This document shows, one piece after another, positions 52,463-60,546 of a DNA stretch of 64,000 nucleotides; position 1 is the first letter of the stretch, and every line of letters begins with the position of its first letter. The stretch covers positions 1 to 64,000 of the forward strand of contig NZ_JAEQAZ010000024.1 in the NCBI RefSeq assembly GCF_016654115.1, given 5' to 3'. The notes below the pieces were generated by a model, which ran no database searches, was not told where the DNA came from, and saw only the letters and a list, made by a program, of their open reading frames with translations. Both the position numbers and the translations under genes were made by a program. Origin of the DNA: Streptomyces sp. MBT53. GTDB lineage: Bacteria > Actinomycetota > Actinomycetes > Streptomycetales > Streptomycetaceae.

Positions 52463-53395
52463 ATGATCGCGATGCCGGAGGAGTTCGCACAGAGCACCGT
52501 CGACCGTGAGGGGGAGGCCGGGGCGGCATGGCTTGCCGAGCTGCCCGGGATCGTGGAGGAGTTGCTGGGGCGCTGGGGGTGTATGCCGGATGGCGAGGTC
52601 ATGCACGGAGGCGTTGGCGTCATCGTTCCGGTACGGCGGCGAGTTGAGGGGAGCTCCGTGCTGAAGGTGTCGTTTCCGCATCCCGGCAACCTCCATGAGC
52701 CGGACGCGTTCGTTGCCTGGGGCGGGTGCGGCGCCGTCCTGCTGCATGAGCGCGACGACGACCGGTTCGCGATGCTGCTGGAGCGGGTTCAGCCGTCGAC
52801 CCTGGCGGAGGTCGAGGACCATGACCAGGTGGTGGCCGTCGCCGGGCGACTCAATCGCCGCCTGGCCATCCCTGCACCGCCCGGCCTGCCCCGGCTTCGT
52901 GAGCAGGCCGATGTCTGGGAGGAGCAGCTGCTCAAGGACGCTGAAGAGCTGCCGCATGCGCTGCCGCGTCAGGTGCTGGATGCCGCCGTGGGGACCGTTC
53001 GGGAGCTGGGCCGGGCACAGCCGGACACCCTCATCCATGGCGACCTGCACGCCCGGAACATCCTGCGTGGCGGCCGGGAGCCGTGGCTGGCTGTCGACCC
53101 CAAGGGGTACGTGGGCGATCCCGCCTACGACGGCGGCACACTGCTGAAGTCCCGCGCGCTGACGCTCCTGGAAGCGGATGACCTGCGCAAGGCTGTCCAC
53201 CGCGTCTTGGACGTCTTCGCAGAGGCTGCCGAACTCGACCGTGAACGTGTCCAGCGGTGGGCCCAATTCCATGCCGTCCAGGCTGCGTTCTGGGGTCGAC
53301 ATCACGGTTTTCGTATCGCCCGCAGCGGACCACGGCTGGACTGGCTCACCGAGTTCGCCGACCGCCTGGCGGAGTTGCTCACCGAACCCTCGTAG
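52463..53395 (+). CDS. Aminoglycoside phosphotransferase-like (APH(6)/hydroxyurea-type) kinase
   Basis: This is a 310-residue protein-kinase-like fold enzyme from ATG 52463. The catalytic loop LIHGDLHARNILRGG (HGDxxxxN) and metal motif WLAVDPKGYVGDPAYD, in place of DFG, are typical of the APH(6)/streptomycin and hydroxyurea resistance kinase family. The N-lobe Lys is probably in SSVLKVSFPHP. Members phosphorylate antibiotics or metabolites. No antibiotic cluster for an aminoglycoside is adjacent, so it could be a stand-alone resistance gene or a metabolic kinase. A weak ribosome site precedes it. Confidence 0.88.
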   Translation: MIAMPEEFAQSTVDREGEAGAAWLAELPGIVEELLGRWGCMPDGEVMHGGVGVIVPVRRRVEGSSVLKVSFPHPGNLHEPDAFVAWGGCGAVLLHERDDDRFAMLLERVQPSTLAEVEDHDQVVAVAGRLNRRLAIPAPPGLPRLREQADVWEEQLLKDAEELPHALPRQVLDAAVGTVRELGRAQPDTLIHGDLHARNILRGGREPWLAVDPKGYVGDPAYDGGTLLKSRALTLLEADDLRKAVHRVLDVFAEAAELDRERVQRWAQFHAVQAAFWGRHHGFRIARSGPRLDWLTEFADRLAELLTEPS

Positions 53396-53429
53396 GCCCG
53401 GTCCGGTGGGTGGAGGCGTGCGGCCACCG

Positions 53430-53808
53430 TTGAGCCGGGCGGCTGGTGCTGGGCCTGTTGTCGGGCCTGCCCCGCAAGAACTGCCGGACGATCGCGGAGT
53501 GGGCCGGGGAGGCCAGCCCTCACGGCACGCAGCATCTGTTGTGCCGGGCCGTCTGGGATGCCGGTGCCGTCCGCGACGACGTTCGCGAATACGTCGTCGA
53601 GCACCTCCATGACGAGGCCGCGGTGCTGTTCGTGGACGAGACCGGCGACGTGAAGAAGGGCATGCACACCGTCGGGGTCCGGCGCCAGTACACCGGCACA
53701 GCCGGACGGATCGAGAACTCCGCGGTCCACCTCGACTCTGCCGGCGCCCGGGGACACGCGGCGGTGGACCGGGAGCTGTATATCCCGCGTTCATGGTGCT
53801 CTGACCGC
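53430..53808 (+). pseudogene. IS701-family transposase fragment
   Basis: The frame encodes LGLLSGLPRKNCRTIAEWAG, then QHLLCRAVWDAGAVRDDVRE, AAVLFVDETGDVKKGMHTVG and VRRQYTGTAGRIENSAVHLD, ending DRELYIPRSW. This is the N-terminal third of an IS701-type DDE transposase, including the first catalytic Asp in FVDETGD. The start and the last two thirds are missing, and a few residues are deleted after RIENS. No terminal repeats were found. It lies between the kinase and the Imm53-like gene. Confidence 0.78.
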
Positions 53809-53849
53809 ATAGGTTCACCGGGTTCTGTGGCCCGCTGCTGTGTGGTTGC

Positions 53850-54158
53850 TCAGGGAGTGTTCGCGGTCGCCCAGGAGCGGAACAAGGCGAGGGCTTCGCT
53901 GAGGTTGCCGGGGCCGCATCTGGTGTGAAAGGTCTTCTCGGAAGTCCACGCCCAGACCCAGTCGTGAGGGCTGCGGTTGACGTCCTGGCGGGGGTACTCA
54001 TGGTGCTCCAGGTCCGTCTCCTCCAGGTCGATGGTGACGGTCCAGCCGGGGTTGTCGAGCGTAGCGATCTCCACGCCCCACTCGTGCTCCCAGTCCTCGT
54101 TGCACTGCGCGGCGTACCAGTTCTGCAGCCAGTCAAGAACGTTCTCCGAATTGCTCAC
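53850..54158 (-). CDS. Immunity-53-like (Imm53) protein
   Basis: This is a 102-residue acidic protein from GTG 54158. The pattern LDWLQNWYAAQCNEDWEHEW, then VEIATLDNPGWTVTIDLEET and near the end GPGNLSEALALFRSWA, matches my memory of the Imm53 family, which protects cells against polymorphic toxins. No toxin gene is next to it: the neighbour upstream on its strand is a response regulator and the other side is a transposase remnant. It is therefore an orphan immunity gene, perhaps left after loss of its toxin or kept as defence against competitors. The family call is from memory. Confidence 0.75.
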   Translation of the reverse strand: MSNSENVLDWLQNWYAAQCNEDWEHEWGVEIATLDNPGWTVTIDLEETDLEHHEYPRQDVNRSPHDWVWAWTSEKTFHTRCGPGNLSEALALFRSWATANTP

Positions 54159-54173
54159 GACAGAGGATGCTAG

Positions 54174-54830
54174 CTATCCGGTGAGGCCGCTGCGGTAGGC
54201 GTGGATGACGAGTTGGACGCGGTCGCGGGCATCGAGTTTGGTCAGCAGCCGGGCGACATGGGTCTTCACCGTGCCCGCGCCGATGTAGAGCCGTTCGGCG
54301 ATCTCGGCGTTGGTGAGTCCTTCGGCGACGAGCAGGAGTACTTCGCGTTCACGGGCGGTGACGGCCTCGGGCAACCGCAGCGGTGTCTGACCGGGTGGTG
54401 GTTGTGCCGGCCTGTTGACGTACGCCGCGATGAGCCGTTTGGTGATGCGCGGCGCGAGCAGCGCCTCGCCCTGGGCGACGGTGCGGACGGCGGACAACAG
54501 GTCGAGGTGCGGAGCGTCCTTCAGGAGGAAGCCGCTGGCTCCCGCACGCAGTGCGCCGAAGACGTACTCGTCCAGGTCGAAGGTGGTGAGCATCAGGACA
54601 CGAGCGTGGCCGGCGGCGGTGATACGGCGGGTGGCTTCGATGCCGTCCATCTCGGGCATCCGCACGTCCATCAGGACGACGTCGGGCCGGTGTTCGGCGG
54701 CGGCTGCGACGGCTTCCCGGCCCGTTGCGACGCTGCCGATCGACTTGAGGTCCGGGGCGGTGTCCACGATTCCGGCCAGGCCGATGCGGATCAGCTGCTG
54801 GTCGTCGGCGACCAGGACCCGGATGGTCAA
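54174..54830 (-). CDS. NarL-family two-component response regulator
   Basis: This is a 218-residue regulator. The start is TTG 54830, overlapping the kinase stop as TTGA, and the protein then begins TIRVLVADDQQLIRIGLAGI as the family does. The phosphoacceptor is Asp in VVLMDVRMPEMDG, the conserved Lys in FLLKDAPH. The C-terminal LuxR HTH is VTAREREVLLLVAEGLTNAE ... YIGAGTVKTHVARLLTKLDA. It pairs with the sensor kinase at 54827-55852. The divergent BcrA-type ABC exporter is a likely target. Confidence 0.94.
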   Translation of the reverse strand: MTIRVLVADDQQLIRIGLAGIVDTAPDLKSIGSVATGREAVAAAAEHRPDVVLMDVRMPEMDGIEATRRITAAGHARVLMLTTFDLDEYVFGALRAGASGFLLKDAPHLDLLSAVRTVAQGEALLAPRITKRLIAAYVNRPAQPPPGQTPLRLPEAVTAREREVLLLVAEGLTNAEIAERLYIGAGTVKTHVARLLTKLDARDRVQLVIHAYRSGLTG

Positions 54831-55852
54831 GGCCGCTCCCGCGCCGCAGCACTGGGCTGCGGCCCCTCCACGGGGATGCCGGCCCGTACCCGGAACCCGC
54901 CGGTCGCGGCCGGCCCCGCCTGCAGGATGCCGCCGTAGAGGGCGAGGCGCTCACGCATCCCGGGCAGCCCGCGCCCGGTGCGGCCCGGGGCCGGCCGGAT
55001 GCTGCCGTCGTCGGTCACCGTGAGGGTCAGCTCGCCGGGTCCGTAGGCGACGGTGACGTGCGCGTTGCTCGCGTCGGCGTGCTTGACCACGTTGGTCAGC
55101 GCTTCCTGGACGATCCGGTACGCGGCTGCCTCCAGCCCTGGGGGCAAGGGCCTGACGTGCCCCGTGACGGCGAGGTCGATCCGCAGGCCGGGGTGCCGGG
55201 TCCGTTCGGTGAGATGCTTCAGGTCCGCGAGTCGTGGGGCGGGGGCCAGGTCCGCGCCGTCCGGATCGTCGGCGTCGTCGTGCAGCACGCCGAGCATGCG
55301 GCGCAGCTCGACGAGGGTCTCCCGGCCGGTGGTCTCGATCGCCTCCAGCGCGCTGCGCGCGTCCTGGGGACGGTCGTCGAGCACCAGACGGCCGAAGCAT
55401 GCCTGGACAGAGATCACGCTCATGGAGTGGGCGATGCCGTCGTGCAACTCGCGGGCGACCCGCAGCCGTTCCGCAGTCGCCTCCCGATCGGCGCGGTCGC
55501 GTTCCTGACGTACCAGCGTGTGCAGATACCGGCGCCGCTGGCCGACCGCGAAGCCCACCGCCCAGGCGACGGCGAAGAGCAGCGCGAAGGGCACCACGGC
55601 CCCGGCGTGTTCGAACCTGGGCAGGCCGGTGGACACCGCCATCGCCAGGGCTGCGGCCAGGGCGATTCCCGCGGTGCGGGCCGGGCGCAGGGACGTGACG
55701 CAGAAGAGCGCGAAGGCGAGCGGCAACCCGCCCCAGAAGATCGCCTGCGGATGCCACGGCGCCAGGCCGCACACCGCCGACGACAGGACAACAAGAGCCT
55801 CCGGCCAATAGAGCCGGAACGACTCCGGGGCCGCGTGTGTCTTCCGTTCCAC
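54827..55852 (-). CDS. Two-component sensor histidine kinase (HisKA_3 type)
   Basis: This is a 341-residue kinase from GTG 55852. About four transmembrane segments lie in the first 110 residues (EALVVLSSAVCGLAPW, AGIALAAALAMAVST, VVPFALLFAVAWAVGFAVG). The phosphoacceptor His is in RVARELHDGIAHSMSVISVQ. The ATPase domain shows YRIVQEALTNVVKHADASNA and GRGLPGMRERLALYGG. It partners the overlapping response regulator. No extracellular sensor loop of size is visible, so the signal is probably sensed in or near the membrane, as in kinases that monitor cell-envelope antibiotics. Confidence 0.93.
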   Translation of the reverse strand: MERKTHAAPESFRLYWPEALVVLSSAVCGLAPWHPQAIFWGGLPLAFALFCVTSLRPARTAGIALAAALAMAVSTGLPRFEHAGAVVPFALLFAVAWAVGFAVGQRRRYLHTLVRQERDRADREATAERLRVARELHDGIAHSMSVISVQACFGRLVLDDRPQDARSALEAIETTGRETLVELRRMLGVLHDDADDPDGADLAPAPRLADLKHLTERTRHPGLRIDLAVTGHVRPLPPGLEAAAYRIVQEALTNVVKHADASNAHVTVAYGPGELTLTVTDDGSIRPAPGRTGRGLPGMRERLALYGGILQAGPAATGGFRVRAGIPVEGPQPSAAARERP

Positions 55853-55978
55853 GACCTGAGCCTATGCGGCTGCCGGTCATGCCCACATCGTCCGCGGGCC
55901 CTATGCCGTACGGCAGACCCGGGCCCGAAAAGACCTGCCCACGGGCAGACGAAGCGTCCTGCCCGTCCCGGCATCGTC

Positions 55979-56713
55979 ATGGACGTGATTCGATGCGAAC
56001 ACCTCACCAAACGCTTCGGCCGCAAGGTCGCCGTCGACGACCTCACCTTCGAGGTCCAACCCGCCCGCGTGACCGGCTTCCTCGGCCCCAACGGCGCGGG
56101 CAAGTCGAGTACCATCCGCGCCGTCCTCGGCCTGGACACCCCGGACGCCGGCCACGCCCTGGTGGACGGCGTGCCCTACCGCCAGGCCGAACAGCCGCTG
56201 TGCCGCGTCGGCGCGCTCCTGGACGCCGGGGCCGTCCATCCGGGCCGGACGGCACAGGCACATCTCGCCGCACTCGCGGCCACCAACCACATCCGGCGCA
56301 GCCGAATCGAGGAGGTACTCGCCCTCACCGGCCTCGCCGACGTCGCCCAACGCAGGATCCGCACCTTCTCGCTCGGCATGAAGCAGCGCCTGGGCATCGC
56401 CGCCGCCCTGCTCGGCGACCCGCCCGTGCTCATCTTCGACGAACCCGCCAACGGCCTGGACCCGGAGGGCATCAGGTGGATCCGGAGCCTCATGCGGTCG
56501 CTGGCCGGCGAAGGACGCACCGTCCTGGTCTCCAGCCACCTGATGAGCGAGATGGCACTCACGGTCGACCACCTTCTCGTCATCGGACGAGGACGTCTGC
56601 TCGCCGATGTCCCGATCACCGACTTCATTCCCGCCGGAGCCTCGTTGGAAGACGCCTACCTCAACCTCACCGAATCCGCCGTGGAATACCGGACCGAAGG
56701 GACGGGCCACTGA
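55979..56713 (+). CDS. BcrA-type ABC transporter ATP-binding protein
   Basis: This is a 244-residue ATPase. Walker A is FLGPNGAGKSSTIRAVLGLD, signature FSLGMKQRLGIAAALLG, Walker B PVLIFDEPANGLDPEG and H-loop VSSHLMSEMALTVDHLLVIG. The C-terminal tail EDAYLNLTESAVEYRTE is typical of the drug-export subfamily. ATG 55979 has only a weak ribosome site. It is divergent from the sensor kinase by 126 bp and overlaps the permease gene (TGATG). Together they probably export a cell-envelope-active compound or give resistance to one, controlled by the neighbouring two-component system. Confidence 0.94.
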   Translation: MDVIRCEHLTKRFGRKVAVDDLTFEVQPARVTGFLGPNGAGKSSTIRAVLGLDTPDAGHALVDGVPYRQAEQPLCRVGALLDAGAVHPGRTAQAHLAALAATNHIRRSRIEEVLALTGLADVAQRRIRTFSLGMKQRLGIAAALLGDPPVLIFDEPANGLDPEGIRWIRSLMRSLAGEGRTVLVSSHLMSEMALTVDHLLVIGRGRLLADVPITDFIPAGASLEDAYLNLTESAVEYRTEGTGH

Positions 56714-57501
56714 TGCCCACCGCACTGACAGGCGCCATGGCCGGCGAGGTCGTCAAACTGCGCTCCCTCCGCGCGACGTGGATCACCGCCCTCATCGCCG
56801 TGGCCTTCGGCCTGGCGCTGAGCATCGTGGACGTCGCGCACACCGCCGGCGCCTGGCCGGACATGACGACGGCCGACCGGGCCCAGTTCGACCCGGTGGG
56901 CGACTCACTCTCCGGCTTCGCCTTCTCCGTCCTCGCCTTCGGCGTCCTCGGCGTGCTGGGCATCAGCAGCGAGTACACCACCGGACTGATCCGCTCGACG
57001 CTGACCGCGACCCCCCGGCGGGCACTCGCCTACACCGCCAAGACCCTCGTCATCGGCGGATTCGCCCTGCTGCTGGGCGAGTTGACCGCGTTCACCAGTT
57101 TCTTCATCGGACAGGCCGTCCTGGCCAGGCAGCACCTCGACGTCGGCCTCGGCACGCCAGGCGTGCTGCGCGCCGTGTCCTGTGCCGGGCTGTACCTGTT
57201 CGTCGTCACCATCGTGGGCTACGGCCTCGGGGCCGTCATCCGGCACACCGCCGGAGCCATCGCCGCGCTCTTCGCCCTGGTCTACCTCGGCTACGGCGCG
57301 GCAAAGGCGGTGGAAGGCTGGTCCTACCTGCCCAGCAGACTCATGCTGAGCAACGCCGCCGACACCCTCGGCCAGCTCCACCCGCACCCCCTCCACCCGG
57401 AACGCGTCCCCTCCCTCTCCTTCGCCCTCTTCGACCTCGCCCTCTACCTCGCACTCGCCCTCACCTGCGGAGCCTGGCGTTTCACTCGCGACGCCTCATA
57501 G
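56713..57501 (+). CDS. ABC-2 type transporter permease
   Basis: This is a 262-residue membrane protein with six hydrophobic segments (ATWITALIAVAFGLALSI, FAFSVLAFGVLGVLGI, GFALLLGELTAFTSFFIG, LYLFVVTIVGYGLGAVI, GAIAALFALVYLGYGAA, FALFDLALYLALAL). GEVVKLRSLRATW at the N-terminus and SSEYTTGLIRSTLTATPRR in the loop are conserved in BcrB/ABC-2 permeases. It overlaps the ATPase gene by one base and completes the exporter. A decayed IS110 element follows. Confidence 0.92.
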   Translation: MPTALTGAMAGEVVKLRSLRATWITALIAVAFGLALSIVDVAHTAGAWPDMTTADRAQFDPVGDSLSGFAFSVLAFGVLGVLGISSEYTTGLIRSTLTATPRRALAYTAKTLVIGGFALLLGELTAFTSFFIGQAVLARQHLDVGLGTPGVLRAVSCAGLYLFVVTIVGYGLGAVIRHTAGAIAALFALVYLGYGAAKAVEGWSYLPSRLMLSNAADTLGQLHPHPLHPERVPSLSFALFDLALYLALALTCGAWRFTRDAS

Positions 57502-57780
57502 ACACTCCGCCCGACCGGCGGCAGACGCTTCCGACCCCCACGGCAGACCATCACCCAGCGGGATCCAGAGTGTGGCGGCAGAGCAGCACCCCGACACGTA
57601 GACGATCAGAACAGGATGTCCTGTCGACCTGCACCTGTCAGATGGTGAGCCGCCGAGCTGCCGGCTTTCGCGGAAGTCTCGTTCGCGGGTTAGGCAGAAC
57701 CGCCCAAAGCGACAGGAGACCAGAGGGCATCGCCGACAGGGCTGGTGATGTGGTCGAAGCGGACAACCCGTCGAGATCTC

Positions 57781-58536
57781 GCCACCGAAGCCGGCGAGGC
57801 GGTCGGCGGTGCCGAAGACTGTCCTGTCGCCGCCGGTGGCGGCCAGGAACTCGGCACCGAGGATCACGCCCAGGCCGGGCATGCTGGTGATCACTTCGAA
57901 GTACCGACGGGCGCGAAACCGGGCCTCGATCGCTTTGTCGAGCTCGGCGACCTGCTGGTTGAGGGCCCTCACCTGCTGCGCCAGTGTGCGCACGAGTCGG
58001 GCGGCCGGTTTCTCGCCGGGCAGGCCTGTGTGCCGGCGCCCGGCGGCTTCCAGAGCTGTCTCGGCGAGCCGGTCAGCGCGCAGGACCGGGCGATTGCGCA
58101 GCCAGGTCTCGAGCCTCTTCTTGCCTGTTGTCGCCGTAGGCGTGAACGTTGCCAGGGCCGCATCGGAGAGTACGCGGACACCTGTCCGGCGGAGGGAGGC
58201 TGGGGTCTGGTAGCCGGTCAGCAGCACGAGCGGGCCGGTGTCGGTCAAGTCCAGAGCCCGCTCCAGGCAGGGAAAGAGGCTGGTGGGTTGGGCGCGGAGC
58301 CGGTTGACAGTGCGGGTGCGATCGGCGACCAGGTCCATGCGCCGACCGGTGAGGATCTTGAGGTCGATGACCGTCCCGTCGCCGGCGCGTAAGGGGTGCA
58401 GGTCGCGGCGGACGCGGACCTGGTCGGCGAGGACGACGGCGTCCTTGGCGTCGGTCTCGCCTTCACCGCGGTAGCTTTCGGCGGCGCGGTGGATGGCCCG
58501 GCCGGAGATGTACTGCACCGGCCGGTCGTGCCCGAG
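57781..58536 (-). pseudogene. IS110-family transposase remnant
   Basis: Reading leftwards the frame gives LGHDRPVQYISGRAIHRAAE, then GETDAKDAVVLADQVRVRRD, LKILTGRRMDLVADRTRTVN, LTGYQTPASLRRTGVRVLSD and FEVITSMPGLGVILGAEFLA, ending AGFGG. This is the middle of an IS110-type DEDD recombinase plus its transposase_20 domain. The first part with the initial catalytic Asp-Glu is lost, and after GFGG the homology stops and the frame runs into unrelated sequence to 57496. Probably inactive. It separates the ABC exporter from the second two-component system. Confidence 0.8.
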
Positions 58537-58595
58537 CGTCGCGTGGCTGATCAGGGCAGATGGAGAACTGGAACGCGAGTATCTAGGGTCAGCAC

Positions 58596-59249
58596 GTGGC
58601 TTTCATCATGGTCTGCGAAGACGACGCGGCGGTCCGCGGCATCCTCAGGCGCGCCCTGGAGCACGACGGCCACACCGTCTCCGTCGCAGCCACGGCCGAC
58701 AGCCTGCTGCGGCAGCTCGCACCGGCGCCCCAGTTGGTCGTCCTGGATCTCGGGCTGCCGGACGCCGACGGTCGCGATGTCTGCCTGGCCCTGCGGGCTC
58801 GCGGCGTCGACGTACCGGTGTTGATGCTCACCGCCTTGGACGGCCTGCATCACAAGGTGGGCGGCTTCGAGGCCGGCGCCGACGACTACATGACCAAACC
58901 CTTCGACATCCCGGAACTGCTGGTCCGTGTCCGGGCGCTGCTGCGCCGGACCACCGTGGCGTCCGCGCCGCACGAGGTCGTCCTCGATCCGGCGAAGCAC
59001 GTGGTGACCTACGATGCGGTGAGCATGAGCCTGACCCCGACCGAGTTCCGGCTACTGGGCCGCCTGATCGCCTCGCGGGGCGACGCGGTACGCCGCCACG
59101 CCCTCGTCGCCGCCGGCTGGCCGCACGGGGCCCAGGTCAGCGACAACACCCTCGACTCCTATGTACGCCGGCTGCGGACCAAGCTCGGTCCGCTGGGTGT
59201 GGCCGAGCGCCTGGCGACCGTCCGCGGCGTGGGCTACCGATGGCAGTGA
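58596..59249 (+). CDS. OmpR-family response regulator
   Basis: This is a 217-residue regulator from GTG 58596; a TAGGGT -10-like element immediately upstream could make it nearly leaderless. The acidic pair is VCEDDAAVRG, the phosphoacceptor VVLDLGLPDADG, and the Lys in DYMTKPFDIPEL. The winged-helix domain shows MSLTPTEFRLLGRLIASRGD and VSDNTLDSYVRRLRTKLG ... VRGVGYRWQ. Its end overlaps the kinase gene by 10 nt. The decayed regulator at 62016-62465 is a close relative (GWPEGAQVGDNTLDQYLTRL versus GWPHGAQVSDNTLDSYVRRL). Confidence 0.94.
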   Translation: MAFIMVCEDDAAVRGILRRALEHDGHTVSVAATADSLLRQLAPAPQLVVLDLGLPDADGRDVCLALRARGVDVPVLMLTALDGLHHKVGGFEAGADDYMTKPFDIPELLVRVRALLRRTTVASAPHEVVLDPAKHVVTYDAVSMSLTPTEFRLLGRLIASRGDAVRRHALVAAGWPHGAQVSDNTLDSYVRRLRTKLGPLGVAERLATVRGVGYRWQ

Positions 59250-60508
59250 CGGGATTCCGCAGAAGCGTCGTCGCGCTCACCGTGCTGATCGCCACCGCGG
59301 TGGTCGCGATCCTGGTCGTGGTTTCGCACGTGCTGCTGAGCAGGGTGACGGACGCCGACGCGCATGATCTGGCCCGTACGCGCGCCGAGGCGGTCGCGGC
59401 GAACGTCGGCGTCAAGGGCGGCCGTGTCGTGCTCACGGAGAACGGCAGCGAGGCGCTGGACGAGGTCGCCTGGGTGTATGCCGATGGCCGTCTTGTCGAC
59501 GGGGACGTGCCGCCGAGCGTGGTCGGACGCGTCGAGGAACTGGCGGACTCGGGGCGTTCGCAGACCGCGACCGTCGGCGACTACCTCCTGTACGCGCGGC
59601 CGGTTCCGACCGGCGGCCACCACGTCATGGTGATCGTCCGGGTCGACCTCACGCCCTACGAGACGTCCGAGCAGCGCAGCCTGACCCTGTCGCTGATTCT
59701 GGGCGGCCTCACGATCCTCCTCGCCGGCGGAGTCGCGCACCTCGTGGTGCACCGCGCGCTGCGCGTCGTGCACGAGATGGCCGCCCTCGCCGACGACTGG
59801 GGCCATCACGAGCCCGGGCGCCGTTTCAACCTCGGAGCCCCCCGTGACGAGTTCGGGGAACTGGCACAGACCCTGGACCGCCTCTTGGAGCGCGTTGACA
59901 ACGCGCTGGCGGACGAGCGCCGGCTCACCGACGAGATCGCCCACGAGCTGCGCACACCGCTCACGGTCCTGCGGGGCGAGGCGCAGCTGGCGCAGCTGTC
60001 CGGCGAGCCGGTGGTGCCGGAGGTGGTGCTGAACGAGGTCGACCGCCTCAATGCGGCGATCACGACGATATTGCGCGTAGCGCGCGCACGGACGGAGGAG
60101 GGGACCCGGTGTGATCTGCGCTCCGCCGCGCGGCAGGCGATCGGCAGCCGCGCGGTCGAGGTCGCCGTCCCGGCGAAGGTCGAGGTGGCTTTGGCGCCCG
60201 ACGTCGCTGTGGCGCTGCTGTCACCCCTGCTGGAGAACAGCCTGCGGCACGCGAAGTCCCGTGTATGGATCACCGCGCGCAGCCAGGGCGAGGCCGTCGT
60301 GGTGGATGTCCTGGACGACGGCCCGGGGTTCGATCCCGCTGAGGTCGACCGGGTCTTCGAAGCGGGCGTGACCGGCGGCGACGGGTACGGGCTGGGGCTG
60401 CCGGTGGTCCGGCGTATCGCCGCCTCGGCCGGTGTGGAGGTCCGGGCGATCGCGGACGGCCGCGGTCACGTCCAGGTGACACTCCCGGCCGCGAAGGCGG
60501 CCCCGTAG
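59240..60508 (+). CDS. Two-component sensor histidine kinase (HisKA type)
   Basis: This is a 422-residue kinase from ATG 59240, overlapping the regulator. Two transmembrane segments (VVALTVLIATAVVAILVVVS and LTLSLILGGLTILLAGGVAH) flank an extracytoplasmic domain of about 120 residues. A HAMP-like region follows. The phosphoacceptor is in LTDEIAHELRTPLTVLRGEA, and the ATPase motifs are LLENSLRHAKSRV, VLDDGPGFDP and GYGLGLPVVRRIAAS. It forms a coupled pair with the OmpR regulator and lies 38 bp before the membrane protein at 60547, the probable target or partner. Confidence 0.94.
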   Translation: MAVTGFRRSVVALTVLIATAVVAILVVVSHVLLSRVTDADAHDLARTRAEAVAANVGVKGGRVVLTENGSEALDEVAWVYADGRLVDGDVPPSVVGRVEELADSGRSQTATVGDYLLYARPVPTGGHHVMVIVRVDLTPYETSEQRSLTLSLILGGLTILLAGGVAHLVVHRALRVVHEMAALADDWGHHEPGRRFNLGAPRDEFGELAQTLDRLLERVDNALADERRLTDEIAHELRTPLTVLRGEAQLAQLSGEPVVPEVVLNEVDRLNAAITTILRVARARTEEGTRCDLRSAARQAIGSRAVEVAVPAKVEVALAPDVAVALLSPLLENSLRHAKSRVWITARSQGEAVVVDVLDDGPGFDPAEVDRVFEAGVTGGDGYGLGLPVVRRIAASAGVEVRAIADGRGHVQVTLPAAKAAP

Positions 60509-60519
60509 TCAGGTTGCTT

Positions 60520-60546
60520 GCAGGTTCATTCCGTAAACCTCCCTGC
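60520..60546. promoter_or_regulatory. Inverted repeat before the membrane protein gene
   Basis: AGGTT (60522-60526) and AACCT (60536-60540), nested inside GCAGG/CCTGC (60520-60546), form an imperfect inverted repeat in the 38-nt gap just before ATG 60547. It may be a binding site for the upstream OmpR regulator or an RNA hairpin that limits translation. Confidence 0.35.

Noticed and set aside
57496-57780. C-terminal extension of the IS110-type frame
   Set aside because: Homology ends at AGFGG; the rest is frame readthrough into unrelated sequence.
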